A stretch of DNA of 64,000 nt, from contig NZ_CP015164.1 in NCBI RefSeq assembly GCF_001766235.1, positions 1,949,001 to 2,013,000 of the forward strand, given 5' to 3'. This document shows positions 17,739-26,838 of this stretch, piece after piece (the first letter of the stretch is position 1; every line of letters starts with the position of its first letter). Both the position numbers and the translations under genes were made by a program. The notes beneath the pieces were generated by a model that saw only the letters and a list, made by a program, of their open reading frames with translations, was not told the DNA's origin and made no database searches. Source of the DNA: Acetobacter ascendens (GTDB taxonomy: Bacteria > Pseudomonadota > Alphaproteobacteria > Acetobacterales > Acetobacteraceae).

Positions 17739-19064
17739 ATGTCTCCTGTCCGCCCAGTTACAACTATTTTTCTCTTTATGTTGGCTTATCTGTTTTCCTA
17801 CATTGATAGGCAGATACTATCTCTTCTTATAGGACCCATCCAATCAGACCTACTGATAACAGATACGCAATTTGCATTTTTGAATGGCCTTGCCTTCTCT
17901 TTGCTATATGCCATTTTGGGTTTCCCTCTTGCATCCCTGAGTGACAGATATCCACGACCGCCTATTATTGCGGGAGGCGTTATTTTATGGAGCCTCGCCA
18001 CCATGGCTTGTGGGCTTTCACACAGCTTCTGGTCTCTGTTCCTGTGTCGTGTTCTGGTTGGGTTGGGAGAAGCCACTTTGGCTCCTGCGGCTTATTCTTT
18101 CTTGGCAGATAGTGTGCCTAAAGAAAAACTTTCTGGCACACTCGCTATTTTTTTCCTTGGATCTTTTTTAGGGTCAGGCTGTGCGTTTCTTTTTGGCGGC
18201 CCACTTCTGCATATTGTGCAACAGCATAATTTTGCTGGCATGCACGCTTGGCAAATATGTTTTATAATTGTTGGCTTTCCTGGCCTGCTCTTAGGCGGCA
18301 TTATCGCCAAGCTTGTGCATGAGGTTCCACATAGAAAATCTATTGTAAAACCTGTTTCTGCTCAAAAAACAATTGCATTTTTCAGAATGCACCCAGCTTT
18401 CTTTAGTCTTCATATGTTAAGCTATACGCTTTTGGCAGTAACGCTCTTTTCTCTCTTCAGCTGGATGCCCGCTCAGATGATGCGTATCCATCATTTTTCA
18501 CACGCTGATCTGGGAATTACGTTAGGTAGCATTGTTATTATTTGTGGTTGTGCTGGGGTTTATACCAGCGGGCGCCTTATTGATATACTGAGTGCTTGTG
18601 GCATATGGTATGCACCCCAACTTGTGGCAGCCTTTGCTGCTCTATGTGCCACTGCCCCGCTTGTTATAAGTGTAACAACTTCTAATACGCATCTTGCTGT
18701 CGCCGCATTTGCTGTTGCCTTCTATTTTGCATCTTTTCCAATGCCGCCCTCAGCTACTGTTTTACAAATTGCAGTGCCAACCACGATGCGTGCACGTTTT
18801 TCTGCGGCCATGTTGTTTTGTAATGCTATCGGGGGTCTATCTGGCGGGTCGCTACTTATTGGCACGTTAAACGATCATTTTTTCCATTCGCCATTAGCTA
18901 TTGGCACATCAATGGCTATTGTTTCTGGCACGGCTAGTTTTTTAGGAGCCTTGCTGCTTTTCGCAAGTATTCCATCTTACAAACTTTTATGCTCCACGGC
19001 TAACACCAAGGTTTCTTATACATCTGACTTACCCACAAATAGTATGAAAACAAGTCGTATTTAG
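17739..19064 (+). CDS. MFS transporter
   Basis: A 441-residue major facilitator with about 12 hydrophobic segments. The first helix carries FSYIDRQILSLLIGPI and the loop after helix 2 has the family A-type motif LSDRYPRPP; helix 4-5 has RVLVGLGEATLAPAAYS, as in spinster/hexuronate-like MFS proteins. GAGGAAA precedes the ATG. Placed between the alcohol dehydrogenase and the IacI-like gene, it probably imports the acid or alcohol substrate or exports a product. Substrate cannot be read from sequence. Confidence 0.85.
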   Translation: MSPVRPVTTIFLFMLAYLFSYIDRQILSLLIGPIQSDLLITDTQFAFLNGLAFSLLYAILGFPLASLSDRYPRPPIIAGGVILWSLATMACGLSHSFWSLFLCRVLVGLGEATLAPAAYSFLADSVPKEKLSGTLAIFFLGSFLGSGCAFLFGGPLLHIVQQHNFAGMHAWQICFIIVGFPGLLLGGIIAKLVHEVPHRKSIVKPVSAQKTIAFFRMHPAFFSLHMLSYTLLAVTLFSLFSWMPAQMMRIHHFSHADLGITLGSIVIICGCAGVYTSGRLIDILSACGIWYAPQLVAAFAALCATAPLVISVTTSNTHLAVAAFAVAFYFASFPMPPSATVLQIAVPTTMRARFSAAMLFCNAIGGLSGGSLLIGTLNDHFFHSPLAIGTSMAIVSGTASFLGALLLFASIPSYKLLCSTANTKVSYTSDLPTNSMKTSRI

Positions 19065-19088
19065 AATCAGTTTATCGGAAAAAGAAAC

Positions 19089-19664
19089 ATGACGCATGAC
19101 CTAAATCTAGAAAATAAACTTAAAGCCCTTGTTCAGCGCGTAGAGGAACTGGAAGGGGAAGCCGCGATAAGGCGTTTACAGGCGCGTTACATGTTTTTGT
19201 GTGACACCCCTTGCCCTGAATTTGGTATTCAAACGGATAAAGACCGTATAGATCGCATTATGGATCTCTATACAGAAGATGCTATTTGGGAAGGTGTAGG
19301 TGAATACTACACCAACCAATTCGGCCGCTGTATTGGCAAAGCAGCTATTCGCACGCATTTTGAAAATTTTTGGCTTCAAAAACGCAATCCTGCACTTATT
19401 CTCAATGTGCATTACCTCACATCGGAACAAATCCATGTGCACGGCAATACTGGCGATGGACAATGGGTGCATTGTCAGCCATGGATTTTCAATGATGGAA
19501 GTTCATTATTACGATCTAGCCGCCTTAATAATCTTTTCCGTAAAGAAAATGGAGTTTGGAAAATCAGCCGGACACGCACGGAAAATGTTTTTATATCTCC
19601 CCTACCCAAAAATTGGGCAGAAAGCATTCCCTCACGCTCATTTTTAATGGATGAAGATACATGA
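19089..19664 (+). CDS. iacI: SnoaL-like protein, IacI-like
   Basis: A 191-residue NTF2-like (SnoaL_4) protein. After a short coiled-coil start (ENKLKALVQRVEELEGEAAI) comes the family opening RRLQARYMFLCD, then IMDLYTEDAIWEG, and C-terminal strands ending WKISRTRTENVF. IacI of iac clusters is a small protein of this general kind, and its presence completes an A-to-I set in the window. It is 24 bases after the MFS gene in the plus-strand unit rather than in the main operon. Confidence 0.65.
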   Translation: MTHDLNLENKLKALVQRVEELEGEAAIRRLQARYMFLCDTPCPEFGIQTDKDRIDRIMDLYTEDAIWEGVGEYYTNQFGRCIGKAAIRTHFENFWLQKRNPALILNVHYLTSEQIHVHGNTGDGQWVHCQPWIFNDGSSLLRSSRLNNLFRKENGVWKISRTRTENVFISPLPKNWAESIPSRSFLMDEDT

Positions 19665-19837
19665 ACATTTGAACAGTAAAAATTATTTATACTTTAAGAA
19701 ATTTTTACTGTTAGTATTAAGTCATTAGAAGATAGTTACCAGCAGAGAAATCAGACATCAATTATAAGATATATACTTATGCCGATTAAGTGCCTGAGCT
19801 TCCTTTACAAACCAAACACTGCGAGTGTCTGCGTTTA
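19665..19837. other. Downstream region of the plus-strand unit
   Basis: AT-rich spacer before the IS nest. ACAGTAAAAATT and AATTTTTACTGT near 19673-19713 form a perfect 12-base inverted repeat with no G+C-rich stem; it may act as a terminator for the plus-strand unit. Confidence 0.4.
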
Positions 19838-20659
19838 GAGTCCTTTTGGAAATTCGCTATGATAGGTTTTCAAGAGGTTTTGAGCGTGATTCAAAGGCAG
19901 GATGTGGACGCCAGCACAACGAGGCCGCATGGCCGGAATTACACGCAAGACGAAACGCTATCCGTCTGATCTGACAGATGAGGAATGGGAGCGCATAGCG
20001 CCTCTGATGCCCCCTGCGAACCGGCGTGGTCGGAAACGGACAACCGATTTCCGTGAGATCATCAATGCTCTGCGCTATCTCGTGCGCTCAGGCTGCGGTT
20101 GGGAGATGCTTCCGGTTCATTTTGGCCCATGGCAAACGGTTTACTGGTGGTTCCGCAGGCTGATGCGCCGTTTCCTGTTCCAGACCATTCATGATGTCTG
20201 TCTGATGCTCGATCGTGAAGCGACAGGACGCGAAACCAGTCCATCGGGTGGTGTCATTGATAGCCAGAGTATCAAGGCACCCCACGCAAAGACACGTGGT
20301 TATGACGCAGGCAAGAAGATCGTCGGTCGGAAACGTCACATCGCAGTTGATACGGATGGCCGCCTTCTCCTGGTCCAGCTGACAACAGCCGATATTTCGG
20401 ACAGTGCAGGAGGACAGATGATCCTTGATGCCATTCGTAAACGCTGGCCTTGGGTGAAGCACCTGTTTGCCGATGGAGCCTATGACCGTCTCCAGTTGAT
20501 GGATAAGGCCACGTTTCTCGACTTCACAGTCGAGATCATCCGGCGGTCAGAGACAGCAAAAGGGTTTGAAATCCTGCCGCGTCGGTGGGTTGTGGAACGG
20601 ACCTTCGGTTGGATGATCCGCTGGCGTCGCCTTGTAAAGGACTACGAACAGCGGATCGA
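19838..20659 (+). mobile_element. IS5-family (IS1031-like) element, 3' part missing
   Basis: The left end GAGTCCTTTTGGAAATTCGC matches the intact 905-bp copy at 58177-59081 except one base. The element stops at the TCGA (20656-20659) where IS1380 copy 2 begins; its 3' end is not found on the far side of the nest. The transposase reading frame (from 19902) loses its last 20 or so residues, which are replaced by IS1380-end codons. Confidence 0.9.
19902..20659 (+). pseudogene. IS5-family transposase, C-terminus lost
   Basis: Same protein as the 274-residue transposase at 58241-59065 up to YEQRID, then broken by IS1380. The DDE residues in GGVIDSQSIK and LFADGAYD and the final Glu in WVVERTFGWMIRW are still there, but the C-terminal VAEAMIHIAMGSL helix is gone. 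Confidence 0.88.
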
Positions 20660-22315
20660 CGCGGAAATCTCACGGAAGGGTTGTACATCGGGTTAGATTA
20701 TGAAAAAGTCTATTTTGTGTAAAAGAAATTTTCGTAAGCTATAAGAAAACCCGATGCAGACAGAGTGTAGCGCAGGCGCGTATGAATTTCCAGCCTCCTA
20801 TGGACGGCGTGTTGTGGCCCGTTTTGACGGGGGTCGCATGAGTTCGGATGGGGGCGTCATTCTGGTGAAGCAGGCTGATGACATTCTGGGTCTCAGCCGC
20901 CGCTTTGCTGCCTGTTTTCGCGATAAGCGGCATCCCGGCTTTGTGGAATACCGGGTTGAAGACCTTGTCCGTCAGCGGATCATGGGCCTGGCACTGGGCT
21001 ATGAAGATCTCAATGATCACGATGCCCTGCGGCATGACCTGATCTTTGGTCTGGCCTCGGGCCGTCTGTCAGGAGGCCGGGCAAACTGCGCAGCATTGGC
21101 TGGCAAATCCACGCTGAACCGGTTGGAGCGCAGTGGGCAGCAGGCAGATCGTTACTGCCGCATCATTGCTGATCATGAGGCCCTGGCTACCCTGTTCGTG
21201 ACGCTTTTCATGGACCAGCATGAGCGCGCACCCGCCCGGATCGTTCTGGATGTGGATGCCACCGATGACCGTATCCATGGCCATCAGGAAGGCCGCGCCT
21301 TTCATGGATATTACGGCCATAACTGCTATCTTCCCCTGTATGTCTTCTGCGGGGACCATCTCCTCAGCGCTACCCTGCGCACGGCAGACAGGGACCCGAG
21401 GAAGGAAGCACTGGCAGACATCCGCCGGATCGTGGAGCAGATCAGGAGCCGCTGGCCCCGGGTGCGTATCCTGGTGCGTGGGGACAGCGGTTTCGCCCGG
21501 GACAGTCTGATGACATGGTGCGAAGACAACCACGTTGACTTCCTGTTCGGGCTTGCAGGCAACACCCGCCTGTATGACCGGATTGCCTCTTTGTCCGCTG
21601 AGGTTCGTGACGAAGCCGCCACGACAGGCAGAGCTGCGCGCGGTTTCGCCTCCTTTGACTGGATCACAAAGGACAGCTGGACGCGCCGCAGGCGGGTCGT
21701 GGCCAAGGCCGAATGGCGCCACGGCAACCGCTATCATCGCTTTATTGTCACCACGCTACCGCAGGGAATGTCCGACCCCCGCCATCTCTACGAACAGATT
21801 TACTGCGCACGCGGGGATATGGAAAACCGCATCAAGGAATGCCAGATGGATCTGTTCTCAGACAGGACCTCGTCCCACACCATCCGGGCCAACCAGCTCC
21901 GGCTGTGGTTCTCGGCCGCAGCCTATGTCCTGCTGACCGCTCTGCAAAGACTGGCCCTTGGCCAGACCAGCCTGGAGACGGCGACCTGTGGCACCATACG
22001 CGCACGACTGCTCAAAATCGCGACACGTGTCACGCTCAGCGTCCGTCGGATTGTCCTGTCCATGCCGGACATGTTCCCCTGTCAGCATGAATTCGCCCTC
22101 GCTCATGCACGATTGCGAAGGCTCCGGCAGGCCATCTGAAGAAACAGACAGTGCACAGACCACATAGCTTCCACCAACACTGCCTTCTCAGGCCGTGACA
22201 CCCTCACTGCGTTCAGAACCCGCCGCCAGAAGCAGAATATCGTCAATATTCCAGATCGGGCTCCTGTGGGATGACTGAATTCTACAAAATGACCTGAAAT
22301 TGCCTCAAGTGTGAG
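20660..22315 (+). mobile_element. IS1380 copy 2, right end split off
   Basis: Starts with CGCGGAAATCTCAC after a TCGA and would end at 22324 if complete; the last 9 bases are cut away by the IS110 element that follows GTGAG at 22315. The missing end reappears at 25091-25100, on the far side of two IS110 elements. Confidence 0.9.
20754..22139 (+). CDS. IS1380-family transposase, second copy
   Basis: A 461-residue DDE transposase, intact, nearly identical to the copy at 12100-13485. The catalytic Asp motifs (VLDVDATDD, VRGDSGFARD) are unchanged. Because one terminal repeat of its element is split, it could act only on other copies. Confidence 0.93.
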   Translation: MQTECSAGAYEFPASYGRRVVARFDGGRMSSDGGVILVKQADDILGLSRRFAACFRDKRHPGFVEYRVEDLVRQRIMGLALGYEDLNDHDALRHDLIFGLASGRLSGGRANCAALAGKSTLNRLERSGQQADRYCRIIADHEALATLFVTLFMDQHERAPARIVLDVDATDDRIHGHQEGRAFHGYYGHNCYLPLYVFCGDHLLSATLRTADRDPRKEALADIRRIVEQIRSRWPRVRILVRGDSGFARDSLMTWCEDNHVDFLFGLAGNTRLYDRIASLSAEVRDEAATTGRAARGFASFDWITKDSWTRRRRVVAKAEWRHGNRYHRFIVTTLPQGMSDPRHLYEQIYCARGDMENRIKECQMDLFSDRTSSHTIRANQLRLWFSAAAYVLLTALQRLALGQTSLETATCGTIRARLLKIATRVTLSVRRIVLSMPDMFPCQHEFALAHARLRRLRQAI

Positions 22316-23691
22316 ATGGGGTGGTTGCCGTCCTCCCCGCACGGCATCGCAATGTGCCAGAATGGTCGTTGGAAGAAACGACTGCGCGAAAGGACGGCAG
22401 ATGAAGGATACAGTGATAGGCGTTGATCTGGCAAAGAACATTTTCCAGGTTCATGGAGCTTCGCGTGCGGGCGAGGTGATGTTTCGCAAAAAGCTGCGTC
22501 GTCAGCAGTTTATGCAGTTCATGGCCACGCAGCCGCCTGCTCTGGTCGTTCTTGAAGCGTGCGGGAGCGCGCATTACTGGGCTCGCGAACTGGCAGGAGC
22601 TGGTCACGAGGTCAGACTGATCGCTCCGCAGTATGTGAAGCCTTTCGTGAAGCGCCAGAAGAACGATGCTGCTGATGCGGAAGCGATTGTCATTGCGGCC
22701 CGTCAGCCGGAAATGCGCTTTGTCGAACCACGCACTGAAGCGCAGCAGGCGCGTGGCGTTCTTTTCCGGGCCCGGCAGCGTCTGGTGCACCAGCGCACGG
22801 AACTGGTGAATGCCCTGCGTGCCGTTCTGTATGAATTCGGTCTCGTCGTGCCACAGGGGATTGCGCATATCAGACACATTGAAGCCATGCTGGATGAGGC
22901 GGTTCTGCCAGAGGCTGTGAAGCAGGAATGCCTTGATCCGCTGCGACAGATTTCGGAGCAGAGTGTGCGGATTGATGTCAGAACAAAGAAGATCAGGATG
23001 CTTGCCCAGGAAAGTGAAAACACCTGCAGATTGCAGAGCATGCCTGGAGTGGGTCCTCTGACCGCTCTTGCGATTGAAGCTTTTGCGCCTGACCTGCAGA
23101 GCTTCCGGCGCGGGCGCGACTTTGCTGCGTGGCTGGGGCTGGTGCCCCGTCAGTTCTCATCTGGCGGAAAGGAAAGGCTGGGGAAGATATCAAAAGCCGG
23201 GCAGGCTGATATCCGCAGGCTTCTCATCATGGGCGCCATGACCCAGGTGAACTGGGCCAGCCGTAAGGCCCCTGCACCGGGAAGCTGGCTGGCACGGATG
23301 CTGGCCCGCAAGCCCCGTATGCTGGTAGCCATTGCGCTGGCCAACAGGATGGCACGAGCCATCTGGGCCATGGCAACAAAACAGGAGGATTATCGGGATC
23401 CGGCCCTGTCCGTGGCAGCCTGAGCGATGGCTCGGCTCCCGCGGATGGAACCGGTAGGGGTGTGAGAGGGCGATGACCTGAATGGGCGCATGATCGTCTG
23501 ATCCGGATCGGAAAAACCAGTGGATTTCTCTGTGCTTTAAAGCACGCCTGTGAGATTTGGATCTGATCCGCTGATCACCATACTGGCCAGTGGCTTCTGA
23601 AAGGCCACATCAACAGGCCTTACAGAAGACCGCACACGATCACACGTCAATATGGGTCAGAAAACTCTTGCATAACGGACGGCAACCATAT
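22316..23691 (+). mobile_element. IS110-family element A (IS1111-type ends)
   Basis: Twelve-base subterminal inverted repeats TGGTTGCCGTCC lie at 22322-22333 and, inverted, at 23677-23688. The left end is in the terminal repeat of IS1380 copy 2; the right end meets the right end of element B across a few bases (CATATG). Subterminal repeats and insertion into the end of another element fit the IS1111 group. Confidence 0.8.
22401..23423 (+). CDS. IS110-family transposase A
   Basis: A 340-residue DEDD recombinase. The N-terminal RuvC-like domain has VIGVDLAKNIFQVHG, LEACGSAHYWAREL and KNDAADAEAI; the C-terminal Transposase_20 domain has MPGVGPLTALAIEAF and DFAAWLGLVPRQFSSGGK with the nucleophile Ser region. 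The start at 22401 follows AAAGGA. The reading frame is complete. Confidence 0.93.
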   Translation: MKDTVIGVDLAKNIFQVHGASRAGEVMFRKKLRRQQFMQFMATQPPALVVLEACGSAHYWARELAGAGHEVRLIAPQYVKPFVKRQKNDAADAEAIVIAARQPEMRFVEPRTEAQQARGVLFRARQRLVHQRTELVNALRAVLYEFGLVVPQGIAHIRHIEAMLDEAVLPEAVKQECLDPLRQISEQSVRIDVRTKKIRMLAQESENTCRLQSMPGVGPLTALAIEAFAPDLQSFRRGRDFAAWLGLVPRQFSSGGKERLGKISKAGQADIRRLLIMGAMTQVNWASRKAPAPGSWLARMLARKPRMLVAIALANRMARAIWAMATKQEDYRDPALSVAA

Positions 23692-23966
23692 GTGGACGGC
23701 TCCCCCTTGCAAGGGGCTAGGCAAGAAAATGATCGGATCTTTGCTTCCATATGTCCGGCCTGTTGATGCGGCCATAGGGTCGCTGGCCAAGATGGCTTCC
23801 GCAGCGTGAGCCCCAAACACAGAAGCGGTCTTTGATGACCACTGGTTGCCACGGGTTTTCTCACGCCATGGATCGATCGATCACACCATCTGCTCTATTA
23901 CTTGCAAGCCACGACCTCAGCTCGGCACGAGAGCGTCAAATGTCAGCGCATCGTGCCAGGCTAAGC
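23424..23966. other. Non-coding space between two convergent IS110 transposases
   Basis: 543 bases with no credible gene. It holds the right ends of both IS110 elements. Each strand carries a related block before the end, GGCCACATCAACAGGCC for A (about 23603) and, on the minus strand, GGCCGCATCAACAGGCC for B (about 23760). In IS1111-group elements the guide (bridge) RNA comes from such a 3' non-coding end, so both halves are candidates. Confidence 0.5.
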
Positions 23967-25090
23967 TCAAACAGCAGCTGCGCCGAGTTGCTGCAGAAGG
24001 CGCTTATAGTGTTCGCCGCTGACCATCAGTTTCCAGGCAATCCGCGCAATCTTATTGGCAAGGGCCACCGCTGCGAGTTTCGGTTTTTTGCGCTCCAGCA
24101 ATTCACGTAACCAAGATGAGGCATTCTTCCCATTGGTCCGCCGGGCATGCGACACGACTGCGGTCGCGCCAACCACCAGCGTGCTTCGCAAGACCTCATC
24201 GCCAGCGCGTGTGATTCTGCCAAGCCTTGTTTTTCCACCGGTTGAGTGATCCCTGGGCGTCAATCCGATCCAGGCCGCAAAGGCTCGACCCGATTTGAAC
24301 AGATGCGGATCAGGCGTTTTCATCATCAGCAGCGCTGCGCCGATCGGGCCAACGCCCGGAATTTTCGCAAGACGCTGACTGCATTCGTTGGCGCGGTGCC
24401 ATGCCATCACCTTGCCCTCAAGCTGTTCGATTTCACCTTGCAATTCAGCATATTCCTTTGCGTGAAGGGCAAACAACTCGCGCGTCAATGTGGGCAGGCT
24501 TTCGTCCGCAGCGATCCGATCAAGGAGTGCCTCAATCCGGCACATGCCTTTGGGCGCCGTGATCCCAAACTCGGCAGCATATCCCCGGATCGTATTGGCG
24601 AGCTGTGTGCGGTTCCGGATAAGTCGTGCCCGCATTCCAATCAGCATCAACGCTGCCTGCTCTTCCTCGCTCTTGAGCGGGACGAACCGCATTGTAGGCC
24701 GACTCATCGCTTCACAGAGGGCTTCCGCGTCGGCGGCATCGTTTTTCCCGCGCTTGACATAAGGCTTCACGAGCTGCGGCGCGATCAGCTTCACTGTGTG
24801 TCCCAGACACGAGAGCACCCGCCCCCAGTAATGGGAGGCGCCACAGGCCTCAATCGCGATTTCAATCGGGGGCAGTTTCTCAAAAAACTTTACCATCTCC
24901 CGGCGGGATAGCTTCCTGCGCAAAACAGGCTGCTCCTTCGCGTTTACACCGTGCAATTGGAAAACACTTTTTGACGTGTCCATGCCAATACGGATAATTT
25001 GTTCCATGGGTGGCCTCCTCTGTGAATTCTGCAACGACTTCACCTTGGCACATCGCGATGCCGTTGGGAGCCGTCCACCCCATCACAGAA
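23692..25090 (-). mobile_element. IS110-family element B (IS1111-type ends)
   Basis: Twelve-base subterminal inverted repeats TGGACGGCTCCC at 23693-23704 and, inverted, at 25066-25077. The left end (at 25077-25090) carries the same ATGGGGTGG start as element A and joins the last 10-11 bases of IS1380. A and B are therefore tail to tail in one target. Confidence 0.8.
23967..25007 (-). CDS. IS110-family transposase B
   Basis: A 346-residue DEDD recombinase, clearly different from A. It has IRIGMDTSKSVFQLHGV, IEACGASHYWGRVL, KNDAADAEALCEAM and, in the C-terminal part, IPGVGPIGAALLM and FAAWIGLTPRDHSTGGKTRLG. The start at 25007 has AGGAGG six bases upstream, which rules out the longer frame. Intact. 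Confidence 0.93.
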   Translation of the reverse strand: MEQIIRIGMDTSKSVFQLHGVNAKEQPVLRRKLSRREMVKFFEKLPPIEIAIEACGASHYWGRVLSCLGHTVKLIAPQLVKPYVKRGKNDAADAEALCEAMSRPTMRFVPLKSEEEQAALMLIGMRARLIRNRTQLANTIRGYAAEFGITAPKGMCRIEALLDRIAADESLPTLTRELFALHAKEYAELQGEIEQLEGKVMAWHRANECSQRLAKIPGVGPIGAALLMMKTPDPHLFKSGRAFAAWIGLTPRDHSTGGKTRLGRITRAGDEVLRSTLVVGATAVVSHARRTNGKNASSWLRELLERKKPKLAAVALANKIARIAWKLMVSGEHYKRLLQQLGAAAV

Positions 25091-25100
25091 GAAATCCGCG
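25091..25100. mobile_element. Ten-base end of IS1380
   Basis: GAAATCCGCG followed by TCGA is exactly the right terminus plus target duplication seen at 13661-13674. It is the missing end of IS1380 copy 2, displaced by the two IS110 elements. Confidence 0.8.
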
Positions 25101-25480
25101 TCGATCATCATGTATTCGTTGTCGTAATCAGCGGCCAGATAACGAAATATCCGTTCGATGACGCCGCTTTCACACCAGCGGCGCAGACGCCGGTGCACGT
25201 TTTTCCAGTCACCGAAACGGGCAGGAAGGTCGCGCCATGGAATACCGGCGCGATAGCGATACAGCACCGCCTCCACGAACAGACGGTTGTTCACCGCAGT
25301 GCCGCCGACATAGCCTTCTCGACCAGGAAGAAGATCCTTTATCCGCTCCCACTGGTCATCGCGTAAACTATAGCGCCGCATCTGTCTGTCTCCCCAAAAA
25401 AACGGGAAAACAGTCAGCACACGCAGACACAAAGTACAACCCTCACGTGCCACTCTCAGGGCTTAACTGACGACACGCCG
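25101..25480 (-). mobile_element. Half of an IS5-family (IS427-like) element
   Basis: Matches the outer half of the intact copy at 59414-60277, from the TCGA inside the transposase gene to the terminal repeat ending GACACGCCG at 25480, followed by TA. The frame from 25381 (MRRYSLRDDQ) runs through IFRYLAADYDNEYMMID and is then cut. The rest of the element is absent here. Confidence 0.9.
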
Positions 25481-25663
25481 TAAGCCTCACCCCAGTTTAT
25501 TTGCTTTTATCGCTTGGCAAATTTTTTGTGGCTGGTACAGTAAGACACATACAAGGCCTGATGGATGCAATTGCTACTCATTTGGCATTTAGAACTCACC
25601 CCTCAGGTTTTGGGAAAAAAATTTCTGGATGCGCCTTGTTCTATCAGGATCAAGGAACATTTT

Positions 25664-26818
25664 ATGTTGAAGCACAGATACGGAAATGTTTTCCGTGGTG
25701 TAAGTCAGAAGGAAGAAATGACAGCGCTTCCCCGCCATGCGGTTGTGCATGACATTCACGACAAATCCGGTCAGAACCTTCCTGAGGGTGCCTCTGCACG
25801 CCATCCAGATATCTCTGTGCCGGGTGTTCTTCACAACACCAACATCCATACCCAGTCTGAGCCGCAGCCTGTTCAAAGCCTGAACCCCGGCCATATGCTG
25901 GTAACGTATGACCCGGAAATGGCAGAAATGCCTGCCTCCGTCACCAAGGTTATGCCCCAGCATATTTGCGTGCTGCCCGGCCTGCCAGAGGATGAGGCCG
26001 GATACCCCATACGGGTGTTGCAAGATGCCATTGCAGATGGCCTGCCCACGCAAGATGTGCTGCTAACACCAGACCAATGCCTGTTTTTTGAAAACAAGTT
26101 TGTGCCCGCAGCCCTGCTGGTCAACCGGCTTTCCATTTTGTACGATCATAACTTCGAGCGCTACACGGCCTACCCGCTAGAAACAGATGGCCCCGCCATT
26201 ATTGTGGCAGAAGGCCTGCTGGTGGCCAGCGCGCTACCCCCCTGCCCCAATGATACACACTGGCACACCCGCACAGATGCCCCCGTGGTAACAGAGCGCG
26301 AGGTTGTGGCCGCCCTGTACCACCGCCTGCTGGCACGGGCAAAAAGCCGCGGCCTTAGCCACGCCTTGTTTAACCCGCCCGAAATTACGCATGAGCATGA
26401 TCTTAGCCTGATTACAGATACCGGCAAGCTTATCCGCAAAATGCGCGAGCAAAACAATCTGGCCATGTTTATGCTGCCGCCCAACGTGCATGAGGTGCAT
26501 CTTTCCTCCCGCGCAAGCAGGCCGGTAGATGTTATAGCACCTTATGTGCAAGATAAACGGCGCTTGGGCATACGTGTGGGGGAAATTACCCTTCAGGAAA
26601 ACAGAAAGCCCCGCAAAATTTCTTCACATATGGAGAAAGACCTCTGCGGCTGGCATGAGCATGATGGTGAACCCGGCCGCTGGACAGACGGCCACGCCCA
26701 CCTGCCCATGATATCAGAGCGCAGCAAAAACAAGATGGGGCTTTTGTCTGTTCAGATTCTGGATAGCATTCCGTATCTGAAGCACGATTTCCACGGCCCC
26801 CGCAAAGCCCACAAGTAA
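25664..26818 (+). CDS. Hint-family protein A, catalytically degenerate
   Basis: A 384-residue relative of the Hint proteins at 27762, 33484 and 46491. The Hint-like part (about 75-190) keeps the framework DEAGYPIRVLQDAIADGLPTQDVLLTP and FVPAALLVN, but the Cys-containing opening motif is gone, the TPEH histidine is Gln138, and the paired histidines of the YYH...H block are lost (TAYPLETDGPA). The C-terminal domain (about 265-384: SSRASRPVDVIAPYVQDKRRLGIRVG, CGWHEHDGEPGRWTDGHAHLPM) is well kept. AAGGA eight bases upstream fixes the start at 25664. The protein probably cannot self-process; its C-terminal domain may be the selected part. Confidence 0.8.
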   Translation: MLKHRYGNVFRGVSQKEEMTALPRHAVVHDIHDKSGQNLPEGASARHPDISVPGVLHNTNIHTQSEPQPVQSLNPGHMLVTYDPEMAEMPASVTKVMPQHICVLPGLPEDEAGYPIRVLQDAIADGLPTQDVLLTPDQCLFFENKFVPAALLVNRLSILYDHNFERYTAYPLETDGPAIIVAEGLLVASALPPCPNDTHWHTRTDAPVVTEREVVAALYHRLLARAKSRGLSHALFNPPEITHEHDLSLITDTGKLIRKMREQNNLAMFMLPPNVHEVHLSSRASRPVDVIAPYVQDKRRLGIRVGEITLQENRKPRKISSHMEKDLCGWHEHDGEPGRWTDGHAHLPMISERSKNKMGLLSVQILDSIPYLKHDFHGPRKAHK

Positions 26819-26838
26819 TTTAAAGGGTTTTGCAAACC

